Positions 8,952 to 18,449 of a stretch of 64,000 bases of DNA are shown in pieces. The position numbers were made by a program, and so were the translations under genes. This DNA comes from Marinobacter litoralis (GTDB lineage: Bacteria > Pseudomonadota > Gammaproteobacteria > Pseudomonadales > Oleiphilaceae). The stretch lies in assembly GCF_003336705.1 (NCBI RefSeq), contig NZ_QMDL01000003.1, positions 310,211 through 374,210 of the forward strand. The letters run 5' to 3'. The stretch's first letter is position 1, and each line of letters begins with the position of its first letter. The notes under the pieces were generated by a model. The model saw only the letters and a list, made by a program, of their open reading frames with translations. It was not told the origin of the DNA and did no database searches.

Positions 8952-9554
8952 CTAACCCAATAAGTGGTCCAGCGGGCGCTCATAGCTGGGCGCGAATACT
9001 TCAAGGAAGTACATCACTTCCGGCGAAGCGTCTTCTTCCAGGCGGTGGAGTATCTGCTCCGCCGCCGGCTCGAACTCTTTGTTACCGGTCTGGATTTCAG
9101 CCCGGCACTTCAACAGCGCAGACAACCGGTCCGCGGATTTGATCAGCTCTTTTTCTTCCTCAGTCCACTGCGATTCCCGCAGGTAGGGCGCAAAAGCATC
9201 CTGCAACTCATCGGGCAACAACGCCAACAGCTCGGCTTCGGCTTTGTGCTCAATGTCGCCGAACGCTTCCCGCATCACTTTCGAGTGGTACTTCACGGGT
9301 GTCGGCATATCCCCGGTAATCACTTCGGTCGCATCGTGATAGAGCGCGGCGGTCGCAATGCGGTCAGCGTTTACTTGTCCGCCAAACTGCGTGTTGCGGA
9401 TCAGTGCCAGCGCATGGGCAATGGTGGCCACTTCCCACGAGTGGGTTGCCACATTTTCCTCGATGGCATTACGCATCAGGCCCCAGCGTTTGATCCAGCG
9501 CAGCCGGGACACATAGGCAAAAAAATGGCTAGCGGGTGTATTTTTCAGGCTCAT
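8952..9554 (-). CDS. yfbR: 5'-deoxynucleotidase (HD domain)
   Basis: A 200-residue HD-domain phosphohydrolase that removes the 5' phosphate from deoxyribonucleoside monophosphates. The metal ligands are visible: early His in NVATHSWEVA, HD in ALYHDATEVITGD, and Asp in IKSADRLSALLK. Length and the opening SHFFAYVSRLRWIKRWGLMRN fit YfbR closely. The start has AGGA upstream and the gene is tail to tail with qmcA. Confidence 0.93.
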   Translation of the reverse strand: MSLKNTPASHFFAYVSRLRWIKRWGLMRNAIEENVATHSWEVATIAHALALIRNTQFGGQVNADRIATAALYHDATEVITGDMPTPVKYHSKVMREAFGDIEHKAEAELLALLPDELQDAFAPYLRESQWTEEEKELIKSADRLSALLKCRAEIQTGNKEFEPAAEQILHRLEEDASPEVMYFLEVFAPSYERPLDHLLG

Positions 9555-9579
9555 TCAAAGCTTCCTGTTGAGGGTACGA

Positions 9580-12399
9580 TCAGCGCACATCCAGTGTGAA
9601 GGGCACGATGACGTTCCCTTGCTCATCGAGTTCCGATTGCTGCGAGGTATCTAAGGTGAAAAGCTGCCCCGAGGGTACACCGTGAGTGTCCTTCAAAAGT
9701 CGAAAGATGGCTTGCCCTCGTCTGGCCGCCAGTTGACTCAGCGCCTCGGGAGGAAGCTGACGCTCACCCGCTTGGTATTCCTGCTGCGCGTCAGCCCAGG
9801 CATCTCCCGAAACCGACTCGCCAGCCGCCTTCATGCTCTCTTTCAATAGCACCAGGCCATCGGCATTGGGTGCCGCAGCGCCACGAATACTTAACAGCAA
9901 GTCCGGCCGGTCGTTCAGTGCCTTTGCCAATGCAGCGATCTTTTCAGCTTCACCGTCCGCCAGGGCAACCTTGCCCGGCACAAAGCTCACACGCCCCAAC
10001 TCCTCACTGCTGAAGCCGGAAAAATCCGCCAACGACCCCAGCATACTGAACGGGGAAGCCGCCGCTTTGACCAAAAGATTCACAAAGGTACGCATCACGA
10101 CTTGGCCAATGCGGAAGTCCGGATTGGCAATATCTCCCTCAATGGGCAAATCAACTTCAATAATGCCTTGCTGGTCGGTCAGTAAGGCCAGGCCTAACTT
10201 CACCGGCGCATTTACCGCCTCTTTGCTCGCTATCGATTGGCCAAGCCGCATCTGATCCAGAATCAGCTGATTCGAGGCCTTCAGGTTCGTGCCCGTAATT
10301 TCGTAATCCAATGCAAGATCCAGTTTCCCGGCATCCACGGCGTAACCCAGATAACGGCCGAGATAAGGCGAAAGTACCGGTAACGATAAATCCTCCATGG
10401 TCAGCTTCAAATCGCTGGTTTCATCCGTACCTAAAGCACCCAATGTGCCCTCGAATGTCACTGGGGCACCGCCCGCCAGTTCGCCTTTCAAATTGACCAG
10501 CCCCTGCTGGGGCGGCACGTTGCTGATACCACTCACAGAACCTGATAAAGCTTCAAAGGTGGTATGGAATACAGGCTTGAGGGTGCGGTCGGTGTATCCC
10601 ACCGTGCCATCATCAATCAGCAACTCTCCGATTCGGAAAATAAACCCGGGCTCATCACCTTTCGATGCAGAAGCGTCGTCACCGGATTTCTCTGACACAC
10701 CGGGCGCTGGGTCTGCTTTTACAATGCGTTCAACATTATGAGCACCGCCTTCTGCCCGAACCAAATTGAGAGAGGGCTGCTCAAGCGTTACCGTGCCAAT
10801 TTCCAACCGGGCCGGATTAACGTTGAACTCCACCGGGGCCAGGCGCAGCAGCCGCCAAGACATCAATTCGCCGTCTTGGTCCGGAAGGCGCAGGTCGAAA
10901 TCGGTTATCTGTGCCGAGCCGCTGAAGGTGCCTGTTATCGGCGCGTCCTGTCCATCAAGATCCAGATTGCCATCGAAACCGAGTTTGCCGTCTCTTACCG
11001 CGACATTGGCGCCAAGCTGGATGTAAGGATCAACCGCTGCCAAAGCAATGCCTGAACCGGCCAGTGCCGCTTCGAAATTGAAAGGGCTCGGAGTGATTTG
11101 CCCCTTAGCCGTGATTTGGCCGCCACTAGCCAGCTTGGCCGACAGGTCATAGGAGGCGGGTTCATCCATACTGTGGGACAACTCACCCAAGGTGGCTCCA
11201 AAATCGACCAACTCCAACTCAGCGGGTTGGGCAGTTGCCTCATCGCGCCAGCGTACGCGGCCCTGAGTGAGCTCTACGCCCCGCACAGACCAGCGAAACG
11301 CCTGATCCGACGAGCTGGCTCGCTGTTGCTCTTCAGGCTCTGAAGAGGGCGCTGGGGCCGGCAACGACGCTTGCCAATCGATACGGCCATCCGCTCGCCG
11401 GGTTGCTGAGACAAACGGTTGCTCAATCGTCACCATGCCGACCTGTGCTTCTCGCCCGGCCAGATCGAAACCTATGCCATCAACCGACAACGCTTCGATG
11501 CTCAACGCAGGTTCTTCGAGGTCTTCTGCCAGAGCCAGCGCCAGACTTTCTACCCGTAACGCACCGTTGGACGTTTCCAACTGGAAGCCACGTTCATTTG
11601 AGAGCCAGTAATCCGATTCAACCGTAACCCGTCCATCCTGCAGCCGCCATGACAGGTGCGGCTCCAGATACTTCGCCAAGGTTTCATAGCTCACTTCGGA
11701 AAATCGAACCCGACCCTCGGAATACAGCGGGTTAAGGCTCAGATCGCCCTCCCACTCGAGTGTTTGATCACCGATGGCGGCCGTAATGGAATAGCGGCTA
11801 TCCTCTTTACCGCGCGACCAAGTCGCCAGATCGTCAATCGCAAGATCCAGCGGTTCAACCTGCAATTCGACGGTGTCATCCTGAGTAAAATCTCTGAACA
11901 ACAACCGGCCATCTTCAATGGCCAAGTGTCGGAAATAGAGTTTAGGCGGCTCAGACGCTTCTTTATCAGCCTCGGGCGCTGCCTCGTCTGCACTCGGGTT
12001 CGCTCGTTGCCAGTCCCGGGCAAAATTAACGGTATAGTCCTCCAGCAGATCCAAACGCACGTCCGGCTTGGTCAAATGAATGTCATCAAACCCCACCACA
12101 CCTCTGGTCAGCTGCAACACATCCAAATTGACTCGCAAATGCTCAAACGCGGCAACCGCACGGTCATCGGAGTCTTGAGCTGAAAACCCATCGGCCTCAA
12201 GGCTGAATGCAAAGGGATTAAAGCGGATGTCAGAAACCTGAGCCTGCCACCCCATTCTTTGTTCCAACTGGCCCGGAAGCTCTTTTTGAAGCCACCGAGG
12301 CAGCAATAGAAAGCCTGCCAGCGCATACAGCACCAGCAAGACACACAGCCCGATCAACAGGTTTCTTACCCAATGACTTCCCGCCACTGATTGGCCCAC
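9580..12399 (-). CDS. DUF748 domain-containing AsmA-like envelope protein
   Basis: A 939-residue protein with one N-terminal membrane anchor (LLIGLCVLLVLYALAGFLLL) and a very long periplasmic region of beta-rich DUF748/AsmA-like sequence. The C-terminal 130 residues (FVPGKVALADGEAEKIAALA) resemble an OmpA-like fold. AsmA-type proteins are bridge-like proteins linked to lipid movement between the two membranes; for DUF748 members this is inference. The GTG start at 12399 has GGGAG six bases upstream. It is transcribed away from pdxH across a 155-bp gap with no clear regulatory site. Confidence 0.85.
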   Translation of the reverse strand: MGQSVAGSHWVRNLLIGLCVLLVLYALAGFLLLPRWLQKELPGQLEQRMGWQAQVSDIRFNPFAFSLEADGFSAQDSDDRAVAAFEHLRVNLDVLQLTRGVVGFDDIHLTKPDVRLDLLEDYTVNFARDWQRANPSADEAAPEADKEASEPPKLYFRHLAIEDGRLLFRDFTQDDTVELQVEPLDLAIDDLATWSRGKEDSRYSITAAIGDQTLEWEGDLSLNPLYSEGRVRFSEVSYETLAKYLEPHLSWRLQDGRVTVESDYWLSNERGFQLETSNGALRVESLALALAEDLEEPALSIEALSVDGIGFDLAGREAQVGMVTIEQPFVSATRRADGRIDWQASLPAPAPSSEPEEQQRASSSDQAFRWSVRGVELTQGRVRWRDEATAQPAELELVDFGATLGELSHSMDEPASYDLSAKLASGGQITAKGQITPSPFNFEAALAGSGIALAAVDPYIQLGANVAVRDGKLGFDGNLDLDGQDAPITGTFSGSAQITDFDLRLPDQDGELMSWRLLRLAPVEFNVNPARLEIGTVTLEQPSLNLVRAEGGAHNVERIVKADPAPGVSEKSGDDASASKGDEPGFIFRIGELLIDDGTVGYTDRTLKPVFHTTFEALSGSVSGISNVPPQQGLVNLKGELAGGAPVTFEGTLGALGTDETSDLKLTMEDLSLPVLSPYLGRYLGYAVDAGKLDLALDYEITGTNLKASNQLILDQMRLGQSIASKEAVNAPVKLGLALLTDQQGIIEVDLPIEGDIANPDFRIGQVVMRTFVNLLVKAAASPFSMLGSLADFSGFSSEELGRVSFVPGKVALADGEAEKIAALAKALNDRPDLLLSIRGAAAPNADGLVLLKESMKAAGESVSGDAWADAQQEYQAGERQLPPEALSQLAARRGQAIFRLLKDTHGVPSGQLFTLDTSQQSELDEQGNVIVPFTLDVR

Positions 12400-12554
12400 A
12401 AAACACTCCCTTATTCGGTATGCTCACACGTATTGATGATCCCCCAAGCATAGCGCTCCCAGCCCGGTTTTGTCAGCCAAACCTGACAGCGGCCGCCGAA
12501 CCCTATATCCTCAACCAATTACGACTCCTGTGACCGCCAACGGAGAAAAGCAGT

Positions 12555-13190
12555 ATGGATATCGGCGATATGCGTCGGGATTTTGAAAGTGAGGGTCTGG
12601 ACCGGCAACATTTAAATGACAACCCGGTGATTCAGTTCGAGAACTGGTTCGAAGACAGTCGCAAAGCTGGCATTCTGGAACCTAATGCCATGTCTCTGGC
12701 CACGAGCGGCGCAGACCAGATGCCCGATATCCGAACCGTATTGCTGAAGTACTTCGACGAACGCGGCTTTGTGTTTTACACCAACTACGGCAGCCGCAAA
12801 GCCCGCGAACTCGACGAGAACCCCCGCGCGGCATTACTGTTCCCGTGGATCGGCCTGAACCGTCAGGTACGCATTCAAGGCGCGGTCGAGAAAGTCAGCA
12901 AGTCGGAATCACTGAGGTATTTCACCTCAAGACCCCGGGGCAGCCAGATCGGCGCCTGGGTTTCCGAACAAAGCAAAGCCATTACATCACGGGGTTTACT
13001 CGAGCAAAAAGTTGCGGAAATGAAACGCAAGTTTAGCTCTGGCGAAATTCCTCTGCCTGATTTCTGGGGTGGATACCGAGTGGTTCCGGAGCGAATCGAA
13101 TTCTGGCAAGGACGACCCAGCCGGCTTCACGACCGATTTGAATACGTGAGAGAAGCGGATGCCTGGACGATCCAACGACTACAACCCTGA
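12555..13190 (+). CDS. pdxH: Pyridoxamine 5'-phosphate oxidase
   Basis: A 211-residue FMN enzyme that oxidises pyridoxamine or pyridoxine 5'-phosphate to pyridoxal 5'-phosphate. It carries the family pattern: FVFYTNYGSRKARELDENP (FMN/substrate binding), ASxxSRG-like SRPRGSQIGAWVSEQS, and the C-terminal EFWQGRPSRLHDR ending in QRLQP. GGAG stands upstream of the ATG. Its end overlaps the next gene by 32 bases. Confidence 0.97.
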   Translation: MDIGDMRRDFESEGLDRQHLNDNPVIQFENWFEDSRKAGILEPNAMSLATSGADQMPDIRTVLLKYFDERGFVFYTNYGSRKARELDENPRAALLFPWIGLNRQVRIQGAVEKVSKSESLRYFTSRPRGSQIGAWVSEQSKAITSRGLLEQKVAEMKRKFSSGEIPLPDFWGGYRVVPERIEFWQGRPSRLHDRFEYVREADAWTIQRLQP

Positions 13191-13920
13191 AACACCGCAA
13201 ATCTGGCTGTGCCATCAAATTTCGAGCGTACCGGATTCTTTGCCGTACTGGCTGACCGCGTTTGAGCGAGACACGTTGGCAAAGCTGGATGGCCCACGCC
13301 GTGGAGAATATTTGTCCAGCCGCTGGTTGATTCGCCAAGGCTTGAGCAAAAGCGGCAACGTACCCGCGGAACAATGCTTCCCTGTTGATGGCCGCCCCAT
13401 AGCCTCGCAGTTTCCGGTCGGCTGGCATATGTCCCTCAGCCACAGCCAGGGGCTCAACGCGGTAGCGATTGGTCCAACGCCGTTAGGCATAGATGTTGAA
13501 CCCAGCCAACGCAAGCCGGATTGGCAGGGCGTTGCCAAGCGGTGGTTTTCACCGGTTGAGCAAGAATGGTTACTGCGGGCAAACGACCCCTACAACTTCC
13601 TGAAGGTCTGGACGCTGAAAGAGGCCTGGCTTAAAGCTACGCGGCGGGGCATTGCCGGTAACCTGCAAACACTGGAAGTTCGAAAAGACTTTGAGCTGTA
13701 TGGCGACCAACCCGATCGTCAGTGGCACAGTTGCTGCTGTTACGTCGAAGGGTTTCTTGCCACGCTGGTGTATCAGGCCAACGACCCCAACCACGAAGCC
13801 AATTGGCCGACCGTTACCTTGCTGGAGCCGCCACCGGAGGATTATAACCTTGCACCGGCAGAGCCTCTGGATACCATTTGGGACCCGCTCTACCATAGGA
13901 CGATTCGAGCCAAACGCTAG
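13159..13920 (+). CDS. 4'-phosphopantetheinyl transferase (Sfp type)
   Basis: A 253-residue enzyme that transfers the phosphopantetheine arm of CoA to carrier proteins. The Mg-binding motif LGIDVEP, followed by the helix FLKVWTLKEAWLKATRRGI, is diagnostic. The N-terminal RWLIRQGLSK and MSLSHS segments fit the Sfp/EntD group more than the short AcpS type. No carrier protein or synthase cluster is nearby, so the substrate is not shown. It overlaps pdxH by 32 bases and precedes tag by eight. Confidence 0.9.
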   Translation: MPGRSNDYNPETPQIWLCHQISSVPDSLPYWLTAFERDTLAKLDGPRRGEYLSSRWLIRQGLSKSGNVPAEQCFPVDGRPIASQFPVGWHMSLSHSQGLNAVAIGPTPLGIDVEPSQRKPDWQGVAKRWFSPVEQEWLLRANDPYNFLKVWTLKEAWLKATRRGIAGNLQTLEVRKDFELYGDQPDRQWHSCCCYVEGFLATLVYQANDPNHEANWPTVTLLEPPPEDYNLAPAEPLDTIWDPLYHRTIRAKR

Positions 13921-13928
13921 GAGCGACT

Positions 13929-14519
13929 ATGCCGGACACGCAACAGCGATGCCCATGGTGCGGCACAGACCCACTGTACGTGCATTACCACGATACGGTC
14001 TGGGGTCGGCCAGAGTATGACGATCAGGCACTGTTTGAGAAACTGTGCCTGGACGGCCAACAAGCGGGACTGAGCTGGCTCACCATTCTACGGAAACACA
14101 ACACCTACCGAGCCGCTTACGCCGATTTTGACCCGAACAAAATCGCGCGCTTTACAGAGCAGGATCAGGCTCGGCTGCTCAATGATCCCGGCATCATCCG
14201 GAATCGCCTGAAAGTTCAGTCGATTATTCGAAACGCGCGAGCTTATCTGGCACTGCAAGAGCAGGGGGTTCGGTTTTCCGAGTTCCTTTGGCAGTTCGTG
14301 GCACACCGACCGATACAAAACCAATGGCACTCGATTGAAGAGGTTCCAGCCACTACGCCGGAATCAGAAGCTATGTCCAAGGCCTTGAAGAAAGCCGGTT
14401 TCAACTTCGTTGGCCCAACCATTGTGTACGCCTTTATGCAGGCCACGGGTATGGTCAACGACCACTTGGTGAGTTGCAAAGCGCATCAGGAATGTCGGGA
14501 ACTGTCTGCGCAGGATTAG
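13929..14519 (+). CDS. tag: DNA-3-methyladenine glycosylase I
   Basis: A 196-residue base-excision repair enzyme that removes 3-methyladenine from DNA. The zinc-binding residues typical of Tag are present: Cys in RCPWCG, His in HYHDTVWG, and the C-terminal HLVSCKAHQEC. The core GQQAGLSWLTILRKH is nearly invariant in the family. The ribosome site AGGAG stands upstream. It is the last gene of the pdxH-PPTase-tag operon. Confidence 0.96.
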   Translation: MPDTQQRCPWCGTDPLYVHYHDTVWGRPEYDDQALFEKLCLDGQQAGLSWLTILRKHNTYRAAYADFDPNKIARFTEQDQARLLNDPGIIRNRLKVQSIIRNARAYLALQEQGVRFSEFLWQFVAHRPIQNQWHSIEEVPATTPESEAMSKALKKAGFNFVGPTIVYAFMQATGMVNDHLVSCKAHQECRELSAQD

Positions 14520-14622
14520 CTTCAAGAGAAAGGAAAAGTGCGTCGGGAAGGGTGATCGGACACGCCCGGCCATCTATAGAACGGCCGACCGGGGCGCCCG
14601 ATCGGGAGGCAAGACAACCTCC

Positions 14623-14666
14623 ATTACCCGCAAGCGAAGCGACCGAGTTCGCCTGCGGGTAATTTT
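14623..14666. terminator. Hairpin between tag and ask
   Basis: Perfect arms ATTACCCGCA (14623-14632) and TGCGGGTAAT (14654-14663) extend inward with GCGAA/TTCGC. Four T residues follow on the plus strand, which favours termination of the tag operon. The hairpin also ends at the stop codon of the converging ask gene. The gap before it holds a CCCGATCGGG palindrome of unknown use. Confidence 0.65.
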
Positions 14667-16120
14667 CAGGGCGTCTCAGACGCCGCGACAATCGCATACT
14701 CATGGTTGTGAGGCTCAATGAGCGCTCCGTGCAACGCAGAGATAGCGGAGTCATAGTGGTCTTCATCAATGACAAACTGGATATCCACCTGGCGCATGCA
14801 CTGGTGAATCGCCAGAACGCTGATATCGTTGTCGGCCAATGATTTTACTGAACGAGCCAGAATGCCCGGCACTTTCATATCACTGCCAATGGCCGACACC
14901 AAAGCAACCTTTCGTGTGCTCAGTTCAGCATTCGGGAAGGCTTCTTCCATCGCTTTCACCACACGCTTCACATGCTTAAGCGTTGTATCCACATAGTGGG
15001 TAATGGTGTTGGCGTTGGTGTCTTTGGAGATAAAACGCACCTTGTAACGTGACAGAATATCCAGCAAAGCCCGGTCAGAACCCGGTTCACCCTGCATATC
15101 CTGATCGAACACTTCGATCGCAAACACACCCTTGGCACCCGCAATGATCTCAACTTGCGGCTTCTCACTGACGTAGTCGCCCGTGATCAAAGTACCCGTG
15201 TGCTCCGGCTCAAAGGTGTTCATCACCCGCAGAGGAATCTCGTTCTGGCGCAAGCCTTTACCCGCACGCGGGTGAATAGCTTCCATACCCAGGTTCGCCA
15301 GCTGGTCTGCCACGTCGTAGTTGGTACGGCCCAAGGGCACCACCTTGTCTTCGCCGACGATGTTCGGATCAGCAGAACTCAGGTGATACTCTTTATGGAT
15401 AATGGCTTCACAGGCGTTGGTCATGACCGCAATGCGGCTGAACGTCATCTCACTGTAGCCACGGTCAAAAGTACGCATCAGACCTTCTTTACACTGAGCG
15501 TAACCGGTCACGATGGGCAGCTCACGGCTGAGATCGACATTGTCGAATGCCTGCTTCAGCTTCTCATCGAGAGGCATCAATTCACTGTCACGCCAGCCAG
15601 TCAGGTCTACAAAGCGGGCGTTGATGCCTTCCTGCTGAAGTTTCAACGCGGTGTTGAACGCACTGTGGGCCTCACCGATACCCGCCAACATTTCCCGTAC
15701 CGTCAGCAGGTGTTCTTCCAGCTGGAATTGACCGTAGGAGCACAGGCGCTGAAGATCGATCAGACAACCCCGAACCCCTTCAATGCGGTCGGTAATAAAC
15801 TGGTCGGCCTGCTGCTTCAGCATCGGGTCCGTAAACAGATCACCGTTGATGTCGGTCAGCAGTTTGATCAGGGTGGTCAGGTCGTCGCCCCACGCCCAAT
15901 CCGACTCTGCATCGGCGAACAAGGCGTAAACGCCCGGCTCACCGGTTTTCTTGTGTTCCAGCAATTCGTTGGTGACGCCACCGTAGGCCGACACCACGAA
16001 GATCCGTTGGTAGAGGTCCGCCTCATCGCGATTACCAATAATGATATTGTCGCGCACGGCCTCGTAGTTGCTCATTGAAGTACCGCCAATTTTCTCGACG
16101 GTATGCTGTGCCGTAGTCAT
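14666..16120 (-). CDS. ask: Aspartate kinase, ectoine-cluster type (Ask_Ect)
   Basis: Phosphorylates aspartate to supply aspartate semialdehyde for ectoine synthesis. It is 484 residues long and opens with TVEKIGGTSMSNYEAVRDN, the form typical of the ectoine-specific aspartokinase. The C-terminal part carries ACT-type regulatory sequence (VALVSAIGSDMKVPGILARS). The ATG at 16120 is chosen; the open frame runs 39 codons further upstream into the ectB end without family similarity. It follows ectB by only 49 bp, in the place where ectC normally precedes it. Confidence 0.93.
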   Translation of the reverse strand: MTTAQHTVEKIGGTSMSNYEAVRDNIIIGNRDEADLYQRIFVVSAYGGVTNELLEHKKTGEPGVYALFADAESDWAWGDDLTTLIKLLTDINGDLFTDPMLKQQADQFITDRIEGVRGCLIDLQRLCSYGQFQLEEHLLTVREMLAGIGEAHSAFNTALKLQQEGINARFVDLTGWRDSELMPLDEKLKQAFDNVDLSRELPIVTGYAQCKEGLMRTFDRGYSEMTFSRIAVMTNACEAIIHKEYHLSSADPNIVGEDKVVPLGRTNYDVADQLANLGMEAIHPRAGKGLRQNEIPLRVMNTFEPEHTGTLITGDYVSEKPQVEIIAGAKGVFAIEVFDQDMQGEPGSDRALLDILSRYKVRFISKDTNANTITHYVDTTLKHVKRVVKAMEEAFPNAELSTRKVALVSAIGSDMKVPGILARSVKSLADNDISVLAIHQCMRQVDIQFVIDEDHYDSAISALHGALIEPHNHEYAIVAASETP

Positions 16121-16169
16121 AGTCTTGCCTTTGTCATCTGCAGAAGAGGTACAAGTTTGAGCGGGCGTC

Positions 16170-17438
16170 TTAAGACGCCTCGCTGACACTCTTCTGCATG
16201 ACTTCAGCGACACTCTCGCCCAGCAACTTGGCACCAAGGCGCAGATCGTCTTCGCTGGTGGTCAGCGGCATCAGACACTTGATAACTTCATCATTCGGGC
16301 CACTGGTTTCAATGATCAGGCCTTTCTCGAACGCCAGCTTGGTGATCGGACCGGTCACTTCCGGATTCGCCGCTTCAATGCCGCGCATCAGACCACGACC
16401 CTTAACCTTGAACTCACCCGGATACTTGTCACAGATGGCCTGCAGCTCCTCACCCAACAGCTTGGACTTGGCTTTCACCGAGTTCGCGAACTCGTCGTCT
16501 TTCCAGTAGGTATCGATGGCTGCACGCGCAGTTACGAAGGCCATGTTGTTACCACGGAAGGTACCGTTGTGCTCGCCGGACTCCCAGATATCCAGCTCCG
16601 GCTTGAACAGTACCAAGGCCATCGGCAGGCCATAGCCACTCAGAGACTTGGATACCGTTACGATGTCCGGCTTGATGCCCGCGAATTCAAAGCTGAAGAA
16701 TTCGCCAGTACGACCGTTACCCGCCTGGATATCGTCCAGAATCAGCAGAATGTCGTGCTTCTCGCACAGCTCAGACAAACCTTTCAGCCATTCCGCACGC
16801 GCTGCGTTCAGACCGCCTTCACCCTGAACCGCTTCGACAATCACTGCGGCAGGCAGCTCGATGCCGGAAGAGCTGTCAGACAGCATCTTGTCCATGATGG
16901 CCAGTGAATCAACGTCCTCACCCAGGTAACCGTCATAGAACATGAAATCAACGTTGCCCAGAGGTACGCCAACACCGCCACGGTGATGCTTGTTACCAGT
17001 CGCCGCAACGGCTCCGGCCGTCACACCGTGGAAACCGTTGGTGAACGAGATGATGTTGGTACGACCTTTCACCTTACGGGCCAGCTTCATGGCCGCTTCA
17101 ACACAGTTAGTCCCGGTCGGACCAGTAAACTGCATCTTGTAGTTCAGACCACGGGGCTGAAGGATGTTCTTCTTGTAGGACTCCATGAAGTCCTGTTTAG
17201 CGGTGGTGAACAGGTCCAGACCTTGGCTCACACCGTCGGCTTCGACGTACTCAAGCAGTGCTTTCTTAAGAATGTCGTTGTTATGGCCATAGTTCAGAGA
17301 ACCGGCACCGGCCAAAAAGTCGAGGTATTGCTTGCCATCTTCGGTGTACAAATGCGCGTTCTTGGCGCGGTTAAAAACCACCGGAAAGGCGCGGGAATAA
17401 ACACGTACTTCGGATTCAGTAGACTTAAAAATTTCCAT
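16170..17438 (-). CDS. ectB: Diaminobutyrate-2-oxoglutarate transaminase
   Basis: A 422-residue class III PLP aminotransferase that converts aspartate semialdehyde to L-2,4-diaminobutyrate, the first committed ectoine step. Family features are [24 protein letters not shown], the cofactor region [14 protein letters not shown] and the Schiff-base lysine in [13 protein letters not shown]. The ATG at 17438 has AGAGG seven bases upstream. It lies between ectA (175 bp upstream, with an ATTCAC/GTGAAT hairpin right after ectA) and ask. Confidence 0.97.
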   Translation of the reverse strand: MEIFKSTESEVRVYSRAFPVVFNRAKNAHLYTEDGKQYLDFLAGAGSLNYGHNNDILKKALLEYVEADGVSQGLDLFTTAKQDFMESYKKNILQPRGLNYKMQFTGPTGTNCVEAAMKLARKVKGRTNIISFTNGFHGVTAGAVAATGNKHHRGGVGVPLGNVDFMFYDGYLGEDVDSLAIMDKMLSDSSSGIELPAAVIVEAVQGEGGLNAARAEWLKGLSELCEKHDILLILDDIQAGNGRTGEFFSFEFAGIKPDIVTVSKSLSGYGLPMALVLFKPELDIWESGEHNGTFRGNNMAFVTARAAIDTYWKDDEFANSVKAKSKLLGEELQAICDKYPGEFKVKGRGLMRGIEAANPEVTGPITKLAFEKGLIIETSGPNDEVIKCLMPLTTSEDDLRLGAKLLGESVAEVMQKSVSEAS

Positions 17439-17613
17439 TGTCTTGCCTCTTAGCATAGTAGGTTCGAGGTTGTGCTCGGCGGTTTGCTGGTAAAACGTGT
17501 CGGTCGCAACAAACTTACCGGGCGTTTATTTCAGCCACATAACAGGCCCACCTCGGGCGGCCCGGGCTGTATAAAATATCGGTCAATAATTCACTAGCTG
17601 TGAATCAGAGCTC

Positions 17614-18129
17614 TCAGACAGGCTTTGTAAAAGGTCCGATGCGCAGCAAGAACTCGGAATCGTGCTTGCCACCAAAATGGGTGCCTTTCTCAAAGTGCTC
17701 GTGGCAGGTGAGCTCTGCACCTAGATCACGGGCGAACGAGCGGAACAAAGCCCAGGAAGCGTCGTTGTCTTCCGTAATCGTGGTTTCCATATGGGTAACG
17801 CCCTTGCAAGCGTCACGACCCACGATCTCTTTCAGCATCCGTTTGGCCAAGCCTTGCCCACGACCTTTCTCGTGAACGGCCACCTGCCAGACAAATACTG
17901 TTTCGGGCTGCTGGGGAGGAATGTATCCGGAGATAAAGCCGACCAAATCGCCGTCTTTCTCCGCGGCCACGCCGGTGTCGGCAAAATGGCTGCACTGCAG
18001 GAGGTTGCAGTAAATCGAGTTGGGGTCCAGAGGCGGGCATTCCGCCACCAACTGGTAAAGCCTGAAGCCATCATCCTTGGTAGGTTTCCGCAGGGTGATG
18101 GCGGTGGTATTCGATCCTTCTGAGGTCAT
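17614..18129 (-). CDS. ectA: L-2,4-diaminobutyrate N-acetyltransferase
   Basis: A 171-residue GNAT acetyltransferase making N-gamma-acetyl-diaminobutyrate. It shows LRKPTKDDGFRLYQLVAECPPLDPNSIYCNLLQCSHF, the EctA hallmark, and the acetyl-CoA loop HEKGRGQGLAKRML. The start at 18129 (MTSEGS) is preferred over an in-frame TTG at 18150, because the promoter places the transcript start near 18157. The ribosome site is weak. The next enzyme of the pathway, ectoine synthase EctC, is not encoded in the cluster. Confidence 0.95.
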   Translation of the reverse strand: MTSEGSNTTAITLRKPTKDDGFRLYQLVAECPPLDPNSIYCNLLQCSHFADTGVAAEKDGDLVGFISGYIPPQQPETVFVWQVAVHEKGRGQGLAKRMLKEIVGRDACKGVTHMETTITEDNDASWALFRSFARDLGAELTCHEHFEKGTHFGGKHDSEFLLRIGPFTKPV

Positions 18130-18163
18130 AACGTTGTCAATTCGCGTCAAAATTCAGGTCCAA

Positions 18164-18191
18164 ATTATATAGACCACGAAATATATTTCAA
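18164..18191 (-). promoter_or_regulatory. Sigma-70-like promoter of ectAB-ask
   Basis: On the minus strand TTGAAA (18191-18186) and a perfect TATAAT (18169-18164) are separated by 16 bp. The predicted leader before the ectA ATG is about 28 nt. The region upstream (18192-18398) holds no gene and no other site I can support. Confidence 0.75.
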
Positions 18192-18398
18192 GTTGAGCGC
18201 CCAAATCGACCAAAGGCGACCACTTGAAACCCGGCTTTGATTCGCGCCCATTGCGCGATCCGAAGGGAATGAATCAGCTTGAAACGCCGCCAAAACCACT
18301 GTGCCATGGGCGTTTAGCCACAGAACCCCCCTCTAACCCTAAAGATAGTCCAAGCCCCAAAAACGCGCCAATAAAAAATAATGGCCACCAAAACCTTT

Positions 18399-18421
18399 AG
18401 GGCTCCAAATATTGGAGCCCT
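18399..18421 (-). terminator. Inverted repeat downstream of the symporter gene
   Basis: Perfect 10-bp arms AGGGCTCCAA and TTGGAGCCCT have a 3-nt loop and lie 29 bp beyond the symporter stop codon. The minus-strand sequence after it is AAAGGTTTTGG, a weak T tract, so termination is likely but not certain. It separates the symporter from the ectoine promoter region. Confidence 0.6.
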
Positions 18422-18449
18422 CACGGCTAGGATTGGCAGTTCCTGATCG

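Noticed and set aside
15155-16078. 307-codon plus-strand open frame inside ask
   Set aside because: Antisense to a clear aspartokinase and without family features.
16121-16169. A hidden or truncated ectC between ectB and ask
   Set aside because: Only 49 bp are available and the translated frames show no EctC-like residues.
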